Below, piece after piece: positions 41,685 through 48,687 of a DNA stretch of 64,000 nt (its first letter is position 1; each line of letters opens with the position of its first letter). The position numbers were made by a program, and so were the translations under genes. The DNA lies in the NCBI RefSeq assembly GCF_002899675.1, contig NZ_PKUU01000017.1:85805-149804 (forward strand), in the 5' to 3' direction. Source of the stretch: Clostridium sp. chh4-2 (GTDB taxonomy: Bacteria > Bacillota > Clostridia > Lachnospirales > Lachnospiraceae). The notes beneath the pieces were generated by a model. The model was given only the letters and a program-made list of their open reading frames with translations, made no database searches and was not told the origin of the DNA.

Positions 41685-43040
41685 ATGAAAAAGAATATTG
41701 ATTTACTGGAAGGGCATATCTTTACATCCCTGACCGGTCTTGCACTGCCGATTATGGCCACTTCTCTGGTTCAGATGGCGTATAATCTGACCGATATGGC
41801 CTGGATCGGACAAGTGGGTTCGAAAGCTGTTGCAGCCGTGGGAGCGGCCGGAATGTATACATGGCTTTCTCAGGGGGTGGTGGCTATGCCTAAGATGGGC
41901 GGCCAGATAAAGATTGCCCATTCCCTTGGAGAAGAGAGGCCCAAAGATGCGGCAGAATATGCAAAGGGAGCGATCCAGATGGGAACGCTGTTTGCCATCC
42001 TGTTTGCAGTCATCATGGTGACGGGAGCGAAACGGCTGATCGGTTTTTTTGGTTTGCAGGATGCAAAAACCCTGGCAGATGCCCAGGTTTATCTAAAGAT
42101 CACCTGCGGACTCATATTTTTCCCGTTTATGAACAGCATATTGACCGGTATTTTAACGGCTACCGGCGACAGCAAAACCCCATTTAAGGCCAATGCGGTC
42201 GGGCTTGTTATCAATATGGTCATGGACCCTGTTCTTATATTTGGTATTGGGCCGTTCCCCAGAATGGAAGTTGCGGGGGCAGCGGTTGCAACTGTTACAG
42301 CTCAGATTGTTGTATTTCTTGTTTTCCTATTGGCAATCCGCCAGGATATCATAATTTTCGATAAGATAAGATTATTTACAAAAACTTCCGGTGGTTATAT
42401 AAAAACGATTTACCGGTTAGGGCTTCCTGCGGCCATACAAAACCTTTTGTACACCAGCATTTCCATGGTGCTCACCCGTTTTGTGGCCGGATTTGGGGAC
42501 GCTGCGGTGGCTGTGCAGAGGGTCGGGGGACAGATCGAATCGATCTCCTGGATGACTGCCGACGGTTTCGCTGCGGCGATCAATTCCTTTGTCGGACAAA
42601 ATTACGGCGGAAAGAAGTATAAGAGAGTGAAAAAGGGATATTTAACCTCTGTGGGAGTTATGTTCGTTTGGGGGCTTCTCTGTACCGCGCTTTTGGTATT
42701 TCTTCCGGGGCCCATATTCAGAATCTTTATCCGGGAGCCGGAGATCATACCGGCTGGAATTGATTACCTGAGGATCATCGGATATTCGGAGATGTTCATG
42801 TGCATTGAACTTACCACTGTGGGAGCTTTATCCGGATTGGGCAAGACGTTCCTCAGCTCAATCATCAGCATCACGTTAACATCGGCCAGGATTCCCCTCG
42901 CTTTGCTGCTGAGCGCGACTGCGCTTGGATTAACGGGTATCTGGTGGGCGCTTACAATAAGCAGTGTGATGAAGGGAATTGTATTCTTCCTCTGCTGCCT
43001 GTGGATTATGGAAAAATTAACAAAAGGAGAGACATCTTAA
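41685..43040 (+). CDS. MATE family multidrug/organic cation efflux transporter
   Basis: This 451-residue polytopic membrane protein has about 12 hydrophobic segments in two similar halves. MatE signatures include LPIMATSLVQMAYNLTDMAWIGQVG near the N-terminus and the repeat-equivalent LPAAIQNLLYTSISMVLTRFVAGFG after the middle. GILTATGDSKTPFKANAVG and GALSGLGKTFLS are the usual loop motifs. Such proteins export cationic drugs or metabolites using a Na+ or H+ gradient; the substrate is not readable. It starts at an ATG 8 bases after GAAAGG and is followed after one base by a second MATE gene and then a HAD phosphatase. A structured element and a terminator precede it. Confidence 0.9.
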   Translation: MKKNIDLLEGHIFTSLTGLALPIMATSLVQMAYNLTDMAWIGQVGSKAVAAVGAAGMYTWLSQGVVAMPKMGGQIKIAHSLGEERPKDAAEYAKGAIQMGTLFAILFAVIMVTGAKRLIGFFGLQDAKTLADAQVYLKITCGLIFFPFMNSILTGILTATGDSKTPFKANAVGLVINMVMDPVLIFGIGPFPRMEVAGAAVATVTAQIVVFLVFLLAIRQDIIIFDKIRLFTKTSGGYIKTIYRLGLPAAIQNLLYTSISMVLTRFVAGFGDAAVAVQRVGGQIESISWMTADGFAAAINSFVGQNYGGKKYKRVKKGYLTSVGVMFVWGLLCTALLVFLPGPIFRIFIREPEIIPAGIDYLRIIGYSEMFMCIELTTVGALSGLGKTFLSSIISITLTSARIPLALLLSATALGLTGIWWALTISSVMKGIVFFLCCLWIMEKLTKGETS

Positions 43041-43041
43041 T

Positions 43042-44430
43042 ATGAAAAAAGCACTGACAAAAGAAGAACGCTATCAACAAATGATCGAAACGCCGGTGAA
43101 GAAGCTGATTCCACAGCTGGCCATTCCCACCATCATCAGCATGCTGGTTACCTCCATTTACAATATGGCGGATACCTTTTTCGTAAGCCAGATCGGAACC
43201 AGCGCGTCGGGAGCGGTTGGAGTCATGTTTTCCGCCATGGCAATGATTCAGGCCATCGGATTTACATTGGGAATGGGAAGCGGCAACTACATATCCAGAT
43301 CGTTGGGAAACAGGGATGAGGATACGGCCGGACGTTCTGCTGCGACTTCATTTTTCACGGCGGCCATTATCGGAATTATCATCGCCGTATTTGGTAGCAT
43401 ATTTTCAGAGCCGTTGGTGTATTTTCTGGGGGCGACGAAGACCATCGCGCCGTTTGCCCAGCAGTATGCCAGGTATATCCTGTTTGCGGCTCCATTTATG
43501 CTGACTTCTTTTGTTATGAATAATATTCTCAGAGCGCAGGGCAATGCATTTTTCGCCATGCTGGGAATTACTACAGGCGGTATTTTAAATATGGTTCTGG
43601 ACCCGCTTCTGATCTTCGGATTTGATATGGGAATTTCAGGTGCGGCGATCGCCACCATGTTAAGCCAGATGATCAGTTTTGCCATTCTCCTGTACCAGTG
43701 CAACATGCAGGAGGGATGTATTAAGATTCAGATCAGTAAATTTACCCCTACGCTAAAGATGTACGGTGAAATTCTGCATGCAGGGCTTCCCTCTTTCTGC
43801 AGACAGGGACTTGCAAGTGTGGCTACAGTTGTGCTAAACTATGCGGCGGGACCTTATGGAGATGCGGCTATTGCGGCCATGTCCATCGTTACCAGATTCA
43901 TGATGTTCGTAAACTCCAGCCTGATCGGCTTCGGCCAGGGCTTCCAGCCGGTTTGCGGGTTTAATTTCGGCGCAAAACGGTATGACAGGGTGTTAGAGGC
44001 ATTCTGGTTCTGCGTAAAGGTCGCTGTCACCATGCTCACCTGCTTTGGCATTGTGGCATTTATCTTCAGCCGTCCAATCATCACGTCGTTTAGGCGGGAA
44101 GACCTGACGGTTATTGAGATCGGTACGCTGGCGCTCAGGCTTCAGCTTCTCACCATGCCGTTCCAGGCAGGCGTTATTATGGTTAACATGCTGACCCAGT
44201 CCATCGGATATGGATTTAGGGCGTCTCTTGTTGCCATGGGAAGACAGGGACTGTTCCTGATCCCGTCCCTGATTGTGCTGCCGGGCATCTTCGGCGTGCT
44301 GGGGCTTCAGATGGCGCAGCCCATAGCGGATATGCTGACATTTGTGCTGGCGTTTGTGATTGTGGTCGGCATTCTGAAAGAACTGGGACAATTAAGAGCA
44401 GAATATAATTTAAGTGGAGAACATAAATGA
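43042..44430 (+). CDS. MATE family efflux transporter (second of a tandem pair)
   Basis: This 462-residue protein has about 12 membrane segments. Typical MatE sequences are IPQLAIPTIISMLVTSIYN, MADTFFVSQIGTSASGAVGV, NNILRAQGNAFFAMLGITTGG and IGFGQGFQPVCGFNFGAKRYDRV. It begins one base after the stop of the preceding MATE gene, and its TGA overlaps the next ATG (ATGA), so the three genes form a tight operon. It is clearly a different subfamily from its neighbour (the LRAQGNAFFAM and QGFQPVCGFNFGA motifs of the NorM/MepA-like type), so the pair is not a recent duplication. Substrate unknown. Confidence 0.9.
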   Translation: MKKALTKEERYQQMIETPVKKLIPQLAIPTIISMLVTSIYNMADTFFVSQIGTSASGAVGVMFSAMAMIQAIGFTLGMGSGNYISRSLGNRDEDTAGRSAATSFFTAAIIGIIIAVFGSIFSEPLVYFLGATKTIAPFAQQYARYILFAAPFMLTSFVMNNILRAQGNAFFAMLGITTGGILNMVLDPLLIFGFDMGISGAAIATMLSQMISFAILLYQCNMQEGCIKIQISKFTPTLKMYGEILHAGLPSFCRQGLASVATVVLNYAAGPYGDAAIAAMSIVTRFMMFVNSSLIGFGQGFQPVCGFNFGAKRYDRVLEAFWFCVKVAVTMLTCFGIVAFIFSRPIITSFRREDLTVIEIGTLALRLQLLTMPFQAGVIMVNMLTQSIGYGFRASLVAMGRQGLFLIPSLIVLPGIFGVLGLQMAQPIADMLTFVLAFVIVVGILKELGQLRAEYNLSGEHK

Positions 44431-45077
44431 AACGAGCAGTAATTTTTGATATGGACGGCGTTATGATCGACAGCGAGATCGTATATCTGGGCTATCAGCT
44501 GGAATATGCTAAGACGAAGAATCCCGATGTCAGGATGGAAGATCTTCATCCTATGGTGGGAAGAACTGCAAAAGATGCATGGAAGGTTTTTGAAAAAGCT
44601 GTTCATAACGGTGAAACCTGGGAAGAACTGAGACAGGAATACAGGGAAAACTGGAACGTATATGACCAGATCGATTATAAAAGCATGTTCCGCCGGGAGA
44701 TGATTCCGGTATTGGAGCGCTTAAAAAGCAGCGGCTATAAGCTGGCGGTGGCTTCTTCCACCGGACTGCCCCTGGTTGAACGGATTTTAAAGACCAACGG
44801 GATCTGGGATTATTTTGATGAAGTGGTGAGCGGCAACATGTTTGAACGCAGCAAGCCCGATCCTGAGATCTACTGCTTTACGGCCGGAAAGCTGGGCGTT
44901 GGTGTGGAAGAATGCCTTGTACTCGAGGATTCTACGGTTGGAATTACGGCTGCCCACAGGGCCGGAATGACGGTAGCTGCTCTGATTGATGACCGTTTTG
45001 GCTTTGACAGAAGCCTTGCCGATTATGAAATCCGGGAGATTCCTCAAATCTTTGATATATTAGAAAAAACAGCTTGA
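44427..45077 (+). CDS. HAD-superfamily phosphatase, beta-phosphoglucomutase-like
   Basis: This 216-residue cytoplasmic HAD hydrolase begins with FDMDGVMIDSE, carrying the two catalytic aspartates of motif I. Motif II (LAVASSTGLPLVERIL), the Lys of motif III (SKPDPEIY) and motif IV (LVLEDSTVGITAAHRAGM) are present. An alpha-helical cap lies between motifs I and II. This pattern matches the beta-phosphoglucomutase/phosphatase subfamily acting on small phosphorylated metabolites. The start overlaps the stop of the second MATE gene, so it is co-expressed with the transporters; whether it makes or clears a transported compound is unknown. Confidence 0.85.
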   Translation: MKRAVIFDMDGVMIDSEIVYLGYQLEYAKTKNPDVRMEDLHPMVGRTAKDAWKVFEKAVHNGETWEELRQEYRENWNVYDQIDYKSMFRREMIPVLERLKSSGYKLAVASSTGLPLVERILKTNGIWDYFDEVVSGNMFERSKPDPEIYCFTAGKLGVGVEECLVLEDSTVGITAAHRAGMTVAALIDDRFGFDRSLADYEIREIPQIFDILEKTA

Positions 45078-45170
45078 AATAATTGACGTTTTATGAGAGA
45101 ATAAAACCAAGTATGATGTGATAAAATTAACAAAGTACTCAATTTATTACTATTCGAAAGGAGTTTTACA

Positions 45171-45863
45171 ATGATTTATTCACACGAAGTAGAAAATATG
45201 TGCCCAGTAGCACAGGGCGTTCATCATGGCGCTGCTCCGATTCCAGAAGAAGCAAAATGGGTCAAATCGAAAGAAGTAAAAGATATATCAGGTTTAACAC
45301 ACGGTGTGGGCTGGTGTGCACCACAGCAGGGCGCTTGTAAGTTAACCCTTAATGTTAAAGAAGGTATTATTCAGGAAGCATTAGTTGAGACAATCGGATG
45401 TTCCGGTATGACTCATTCAGCAGCTATGGCAGCTGAGATCCTTCCGGGATTAACCGTATTGGAAGCATTGAATACAGACCTTGTATGTGATGCAATCAAT
45501 ACAGCTATGAGAGAATTATTCTTACAGATCGCATACGGAAGAACACAGAGCGCATTCTCTGAGGACGGACTTCCAATCGGTGCAGGTCTTGAAGATTTAG
45601 GCAAGGGATTACGTTCCCAGGTTGGTACCATGTACGGAACCTTAAAGAAAGGTCCTCGTTATCTTGAGATGGCAGAAGGCTATGTTACAGGTATCGCTCT
45701 TGATGCAGATGACCAGATCATCGGTTATCAGTTTGTAAGTCTTGGAAAGATGACAGACTTTATCAAGAAAGGTGATGACCCGACAACAGCTTACGAAAAA
45801 GCAAAAGGTCAGTACGGCCGCGTTGCAGATGCTGTTAAGATCATCGACCCACGTGTAGAATAA
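45171..45863 (+). CDS. NifU/IscU-like iron-sulfur scaffold-type protein, partner of GGGtGRT protein
   Basis: This 230-residue protein contains an IscU/NifU-N-like core: GWCAPQQGACKLTLNV, then a strand-rich stretch, ETIGCSGMTHSAAMAAEILPG and LVCDAINTAMREL. The three cysteine positions and the GC..S..S..AAE..G.T..EAL pattern are those expected for the scaffold fold. The C-terminal part (GTLKKGPRYLEMAEGYVTGIALD) is specific to this group. AAAGGAG precedes the ATG at good spacing. It lies 53 bases upstream of the GGGtGRT gene, an arrangement I recall in many anaerobes. A cluster-assembly role is by fold only; it is not a classical suf or isc operon because no cysteine desulfurase is present. Confidence 0.75.
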   Translation: MIYSHEVENMCPVAQGVHHGAAPIPEEAKWVKSKEVKDISGLTHGVGWCAPQQGACKLTLNVKEGIIQEALVETIGCSGMTHSAAMAAEILPGLTVLEALNTDLVCDAINTAMRELFLQIAYGRTQSAFSEDGLPIGAGLEDLGKGLRSQVGTMYGTLKKGPRYLEMAEGYVTGIALDADDQIIGYQFVSLGKMTDFIKKGDDPTTAYEKAKGQYGRVADAVKIIDPRVE

Positions 45864-45916
45864 TCGTGTAAAGCGGATTGAAAATACATAGTCAAATAAT
45901 GTAGGAGGACAAGTTA

Positions 45917-46927
45917 ATGGCTTTATTTGAATCATATGAGAGACGTATCAAACAAATCAATGAAGTATTAAACAGTTATGGAATCGCATCCATTGAAGAA
46001 GCTGAGAAGATCACGAAAGATGCTGGTTTAGATGTTTATAAGATGGTAGAAGGAATTCAGCCAATCTGTTTTGAAAATGCAAAATGGGCTTACACCGTAG
46101 GCGCAGCAATTGCAATCAAGAAAGGCTGCAAGAGAGCAGCAGACGCAGCGGCAGCGATCGGTGAAGGACTTCAGTCTTTCTGTATCCCGGGTTCTGTTGC
46201 AGACCAGCGTAAAGTTGGTTTAGGCCATGGTAACTTAGGCAAGATGCTTCTGGAAGAAACTACAGACTGCTTCTGTTTCTTAGCAGGTCATGAGTCTTTC
46301 GCAGCTGCTGAAGGAGCGATCGGTATCGCAGAGAAAGCTAACAAAGTTCGTCAGAAACCATTAAGAGTTATCTTAAACGGTTTAGGAAAAGACGCAGCTC
46401 AGATCATCTCCAGAATCAACGGATTTACATATGTTGAGACAGAGATGGATTACTATACAGGCGAAGTGAAAGAGCTTTGGAGAAAATCATACTCAGACGG
46501 TTTAAGATCCAAAGTTAACTGCTATGGAGCTAACGATGTTACAGAAGGCGTAGCTATCATGTGGAAGGAAGGCGTAGACGTATCCATCACAGGTAACTCT
46601 ACCAACCCAACACGTTTCCAGCATCCTGTTGCAGGCACATACAAAAAAGAGTGTATGGAAAAAGGCAAAAAGTACTTCTCAGTTGCTTCAGGCGGCGGTA
46701 CAGGACGTACTCTTCATCCAGACAACATGGCAGCAGGCCCAGCTTCTTATGGTATGACAGATACTATGGGACGTATGCATTCTGATGCCCAGTTCGCCGG
46801 CTCTTCTTCCGTTCCTGCCCATGTAGAGATGATGGGTCTGATTGGCGCAGGTAACAACCCTATGGTTGGTATGACTGTGGCTGTGGCTGTTAGCATTGAG
46901 GAAGCAGCTAAGGAAGGTAAGTTCTAA
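45917..46927 (+). CDS. GGGtGRT family protein, function unknown
   Basis: This 336-residue cytoplasmic protein carries the name-giving motif GGGTGRT at residues 259-265 within SVASGGGTGRTLHPDNMA. Other conserved-looking stretches are IPGSVADQRKVGLGHGNLGKML, FLAGHESFAAAEGAIG, ITGNSTNPTRFQHPVAGTY and GLIGAGNNPMVGMTVA. The glycine-rich segments suggest nucleotide or phosphate binding, but no function is established that I know of. It follows the NifU-like gene closely (GTAGGAGGA site before ATG) and shares its strongly biased codon use (TTA, ACA, GGT), which suggests high expression. Its last codons are duplicated about 450 bases downstream. Confidence 0.85.
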   Translation: MALFESYERRIKQINEVLNSYGIASIEEAEKITKDAGLDVYKMVEGIQPICFENAKWAYTVGAAIAIKKGCKRAADAAAAIGEGLQSFCIPGSVADQRKVGLGHGNLGKMLLEETTDCFCFLAGHESFAAAEGAIGIAEKANKVRQKPLRVILNGLGKDAAQIISRINGFTYVETEMDYYTGEVKELWRKSYSDGLRSKVNCYGANDVTEGVAIMWKEGVDVSITGNSTNPTRFQHPVAGTYKKECMEKGKKYFSVASGGGTGRTLHPDNMAAGPASYGMTDTMGRMHSDAQFAGSSSVPAHVEMMGLIGAGNNPMVGMTVAVAVSIEEAAKEGKF

Positions 46928-46930
46928 GGA
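46898..46930 (+). repeat. Direct repeat copy 1: 3' end of the GGGtGRT gene
   Basis: This 33-base segment covers the last ten codons and stop of the GGGtGRT gene. It recurs at 47349-47381 with 29 of 33 bases identical, including 21 identical consecutive bases (46910-46930 and 47361-47381). Confidence 0.85.
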
Positions 46931-47016
46931 AATGCTGATAGAATAAGAGGTTTTCAAGGTTATGAAAGTGATTGGTAGTTGGAACAAAAAGAACTATTTT
47001 TATAATTACTAAACTA

Positions 47017-47045
47017 TTGACATTTACACTTCCTTGGCGTAATAT
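47017..47045 (+). promoter_or_regulatory. Promoter of antisense RNA 1
   Basis: TTGACA (47017-47022) is followed after 17 bases by TAATAT, which runs on as TAATATAAT. The second locus has the same arrangement, 417 bases downstream. The strong consensus fits a constitutively made antitoxin RNA. Confidence 0.8.
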
Positions 47046-47051
47046 AATGTT

Positions 47052-47127
47052 AGCAGAGAAAAGCGGTTGTGTCCACTGGACGCAAAGTAAAACCCCAAGG
47101 AGGTGCAACTCCTTGGGGTTTCTTTTT
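47052..47127 (+). ncRNA. Antisense RNA 1, putative type I antitoxin (RNA II-like)
   Basis: A strong promoter and a terminator 40 bases later define a transcript of about 75 bases with no ORF. It ends in AACCCCAAGGAG/CTCCTTGGGGTT (47091-47120) followed by TTCTTTTTT. Its 5' part repeats the start region of the facing toxin gene: AGAAAAGCGGTT (47057-47068) equals 47228-47239, CACTGG (47074-47079) equals 47248-47253, and CGCA follows in both. Because the toxin is on the other strand, these repeats make the RNA complementary to the toxin start codon region. The same layout is known for RNA II of the pAD1 par locus. Expression is inferred. Confidence 0.75.
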
Positions 47128-47163
47128 TCCTTTTGAAGAGGAATAACTTAGGCAGACTGTTGG

Positions 47164-47250
47164 TTATTTATCTCCGTCCAACCATTTGCAAATATAGTAG
47201 CAAACTATACCTGCCACAACAGAGATAAGAAAAGCGGTTATGTATTGCAC
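47164..47250 (-). CDS. Small hydrophobic peptide, Fst-like type I toxin 1 (28 residues)
   Basis: On the minus strand AAGGAGG (47259-47265) precedes GTG at 47250 by 8 bases. The 28-residue product reads roughly MQYITAFLISVVAG, then IVCYYICKWLDGDK: one membrane helix with a C-terminal KWLD and charged end. This is the layout of Fst/Ldr-type toxins, which end in a WLxx motif after a single helix, though the usual Pro is absent. The site is embedded in a hairpin (CTTTCC/GGAAGG on the mRNA, 47262-47277). A promoter TAGACA-17-TATAAT lies upstream. The gene faces the antisense RNA across a shared terminator. A paralogue lies 418 bases away. Toxicity is inferred. Confidence 0.72.
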   Translation of the reverse strand: MQYITAFLISVVAGIVCYYICKWLDGDK

Positions 47251-47293
47251 TGGTCGCACCTCCTTCCTGCTGGAAAGAGTCAACAGCATAATA

Positions 47294-47322
47294 ATTATAT
47301 CGGTAAAGTAACAAGATGTCTA
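47294..47322 (-). promoter_or_regulatory. Promoter of toxin 1
   Basis: Read on the minus strand, TAGACA (47317-47322) and TATAAT (47294-47299) are 17 bases apart. The block ACTTTACCGATATAATTA is shared with the toxin 2 promoter. Confidence 0.72.
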
Positions 47323-47348
47323 CTGCTATAACCTTCACCGTTTCCGGC

Positions 47349-47381
47349 GAGGAAGCGTAAAAGGAAGGTAAGTTCTAAGGA
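47349..47381 (+). repeat. Direct repeat copy 2: fossil 3' end of the GGGtGRT gene
   Basis: This segment repeats 46898-46930 with 29 of 33 bases identical but has no gene in front of it. It sits between the two toxin-antitoxin units, so a duplication that included the last codons of the upstream gene probably produced the tandem. The alternative is an attachment-site-like repeat created when a unit inserted. Confidence 0.75.
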
Positions 47382-47433
47382 GAAAGCGGAAGGCTGAACT
47401 ATTATGAAATTATGTAAAGTTAATCTGTGTTTC

Positions 47434-47462
47434 TTGACATTCTAGTTTTTCTGATTTAATAT
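47434..47462 (+). promoter_or_regulatory. Promoter of antisense RNA 2
   Basis: TTGACA (47434-47439) and TAATAT (47457-47462, running on as TAATATAAT) are separated by 17 bases, the same layout as for RNA 1. Confidence 0.8.
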
Positions 47463-47468
47463 AATAGT

Positions 47469-47547
47469 AGCAGAGAAATGAATTTATGTGCATGATATCA
47501 CAAAAGCGAATGCCCAGGAAGTTGCAGCTTCCTGGGCATTCTTTTTC
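47469..47547 (+). ncRNA. Antisense RNA 2, putative type I antitoxin
   Basis: This is a transcript of about 75-80 bases ending in a perfect 14-bp stem (GAATGCCCAGGAAG/CTTCCTGGGCATTC, 47508-47541) followed by TTTTT. Its 5' part repeats the start region of toxin 2: GAGAAATGAAT (47473-47483) equals 47645-47655, TATGT follows in both, GCATGAT (47490-47496) equals 47665-47671, then CAC. None of these blocks match toxin 1, so each RNA fits only its own toxin. Confidence 0.75.
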
Positions 47548-47581
47548 CTTTATAGGGTGGGATAACCCAGGTTAGCTGTTG

Positions 47582-47668
47582 TTACTTTTTTCTGTCTAAC
47601 CATTTACTGATATAGTAGCAGACTATACCAGCCATGACAGAAATGAGAAATGAATCTATGTAGTGCAT
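47582..47668 (-). CDS. Small hydrophobic peptide, Fst-like type I toxin 2 (28 residues)
   Basis: This paralogue of toxin 1 starts with ATG 7 bases after AAGGAGG (47676-47682). The product reads MHYIDSFLISVMAG then IVCYYISKWLDRKK; the FLISV.AGIVCYYI.KWLD core is the same as in toxin 1. The hairpin over the ribosome binding site is conserved (CTTTCC/GGAAGG, 47679-47694), with a different loop. Upstream is TGGAAA-17-TATAAT. The gene converges on antisense RNA 2 with the terminator stem between them. Single-helix membrane peptides of this kind depolarise the membrane when over-produced in characterised cases; that is family knowledge, not shown here. Confidence 0.72.
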   Translation of the reverse strand: MHYIDSFLISVMAGIVCYYISKWLDRKK

Positions 47669-47710
47669 GATGCCACCTCCTTCCCGCCGGAAAGAGTCAA
47701 CAGCATATTA

Positions 47711-47739
47711 ATTATATCGGTAAAGTTACAAGCTTTCCA
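47711..47739 (-). promoter_or_regulatory. Promoter of toxin 2
   Basis: On the minus strand TGGAAA (47734-47739) and TATAAT (47711-47716) are 17 bases apart. The -35 is weaker than that of toxin 1, while the block around the -10 is nearly identical. Confidence 0.62.
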
Positions 47740-47823
47740 TTATTCTTATAGTTATGTATATGAAAGAGTTTATTTATAAAGTCAGTAAGATGAATAGAGT
47801 TGCATAAAATGGACAAAACAGAT

Positions 47824-47880
47824 ATGACGAAGCGAAAAGCACCTTTGTTTTTTGAATCTGGGTGCTTTTCGCTTCGTCAT
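47824..47880. repeat. 20-bp perfect inverted repeat, possible terminator of the desulfoferrodoxin gene
   Basis: ATGACGAAGCGAAAAGCACC (47824-47843) and its exact complement (47861-47880) flank a 17-base T-rich loop. It lies 57 bases past the stop of the minus-strand desulfoferrodoxin gene. Neither side has a good U-run, so it may act as a 3' stabilising hairpin or be a small repeat element. Confidence 0.7.
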
Positions 47881-47936
47881 GCCATCAGGAAAAAGCTTTT
47901 CTTTCCCACATGTTTTACTAAACTAAATTAAGATCT

Positions 47937-48323
47937 TTACATATTCGCTTCCCACAGCCCATGTTCATTGCAGTAAGCGTAAACTGCGGAAACGGTTTCT
48001 CCGTCTGACAGCAGAAACTCGACGACAGGGTCTTTGCCGATCTCCAGTTTTTTCCGGTAAACGCCTTTGTTGGTGTAGACGGCGACCCAGCCGATGTGAT
48101 GTCCATCCTGCATCGGATGAAAAACGCTGCCCACCATGACCGTCGCAATATTTCCGTTTATTTTGACCTGGGGAATATGTTTTTCAGCGGAGCCCTCCTG
48201 TTTGCCGGCTTGTATTTCCTTTAATTTGCCGCCGCAGCATTCAATGGGAGCATTTTCTCCCTCCACAAGTTCTACAATACTCTTACAATCTTCGCACATA
48301 TAAAATCTGCCTTTGTGGTTCAT
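47937..48323 (-). CDS. dfx: Desulfoferrodoxin (superoxide reductase)
   Basis: This 128-residue protein reduces superoxide to hydrogen peroxide without making oxygen, a typical defence of anaerobes. The N-terminal desulforedoxin-like iron site is visible as Cys10, Cys13, Cys29 and Cys30 (CEDC...ECC). The catalytic iron centre has EKH (His49), FHPMQDGHH (His69 and His75) and CNEHGLW (Cys118 and His121), with the conserved Glu47-Lys48 pair. I place the start at 48323, where GGAGG precedes ATG, because the open frame upstream to 48434 is not protein-like. It is divergent from the BTAD regulator gene, and its promoter region has two inverted repeats. Confidence 0.92.
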   Translation of the reverse strand: MNHKGRFYMCEDCKSIVELVEGENAPIECCGGKLKEIQAGKQEGSAEKHIPQVKINGNIATVMVGSVFHPMQDGHHIGWVAVYTNKGVYRKKLEIGKDPVVEFLLSDGETVSAVYAYCNEHGLWEANM

Positions 48324-48352
48324 AAAGTCCGTCCTCCATTTTTGATTTTTAG

Positions 48353-48414
48353 AATACAGACAGATAATAAGCATCTGTATTTCATTTAGTATTTGCGCAA
48401 ATAGTTCGATTATA
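48353..48414 (-). promoter_or_regulatory. dfx promoter region with two inverted repeats
   Basis: On the minus strand a TATAAT (48409-48414) is a likely -10, although no convincing -35 is seen. A perfect 14-bp palindrome TATTTGCGCAAATA (48390-48403) lies at the expected transcription start, and AATACAGA/TCTGTATT (48353-48381) lies downstream in the leader. Either could bind a repressor of this oxidative-stress gene. The rest of the 364-base gap to 48688 holds no other gene that I can support. Confidence 0.45.
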
Positions 48415-48687
48415 CACAACCGGATATGTGCCAAAATTTGCAGAATAATGCCAAACGGTTGAAAAATATGGTTTTATTGCTTATGCTTAAACTGTATTTA
48501 AATCGGTATCCATCATGGCGCAGAGGAATTTAATAAGAAAATTTTCACAATAATATGATTTTTATAAAGCAATGTGATATACTTTCTTGTGGGAAATAAT
48601 TTATGCGCCGAAGAATGCCGGGAAAGAATCGTGGATTGATTTACAGGAGAGGGTATTCCTTGCGGCGAAGGGGTATGATGAGGACTT

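Noticed and set aside
46928..47936. tRNA or rRNA genes in the apparently empty stretch
   Set aside because: The stems are terminators and RBS hairpins; no cloverleaf or CCA end is present.
48324..48434. N-terminal extension of desulfoferrodoxin
   Set aside because: The extra 37 residues match no family sequence, cross the predicted promoter, and the internal ATG at 48323 has a good GGAGG site.
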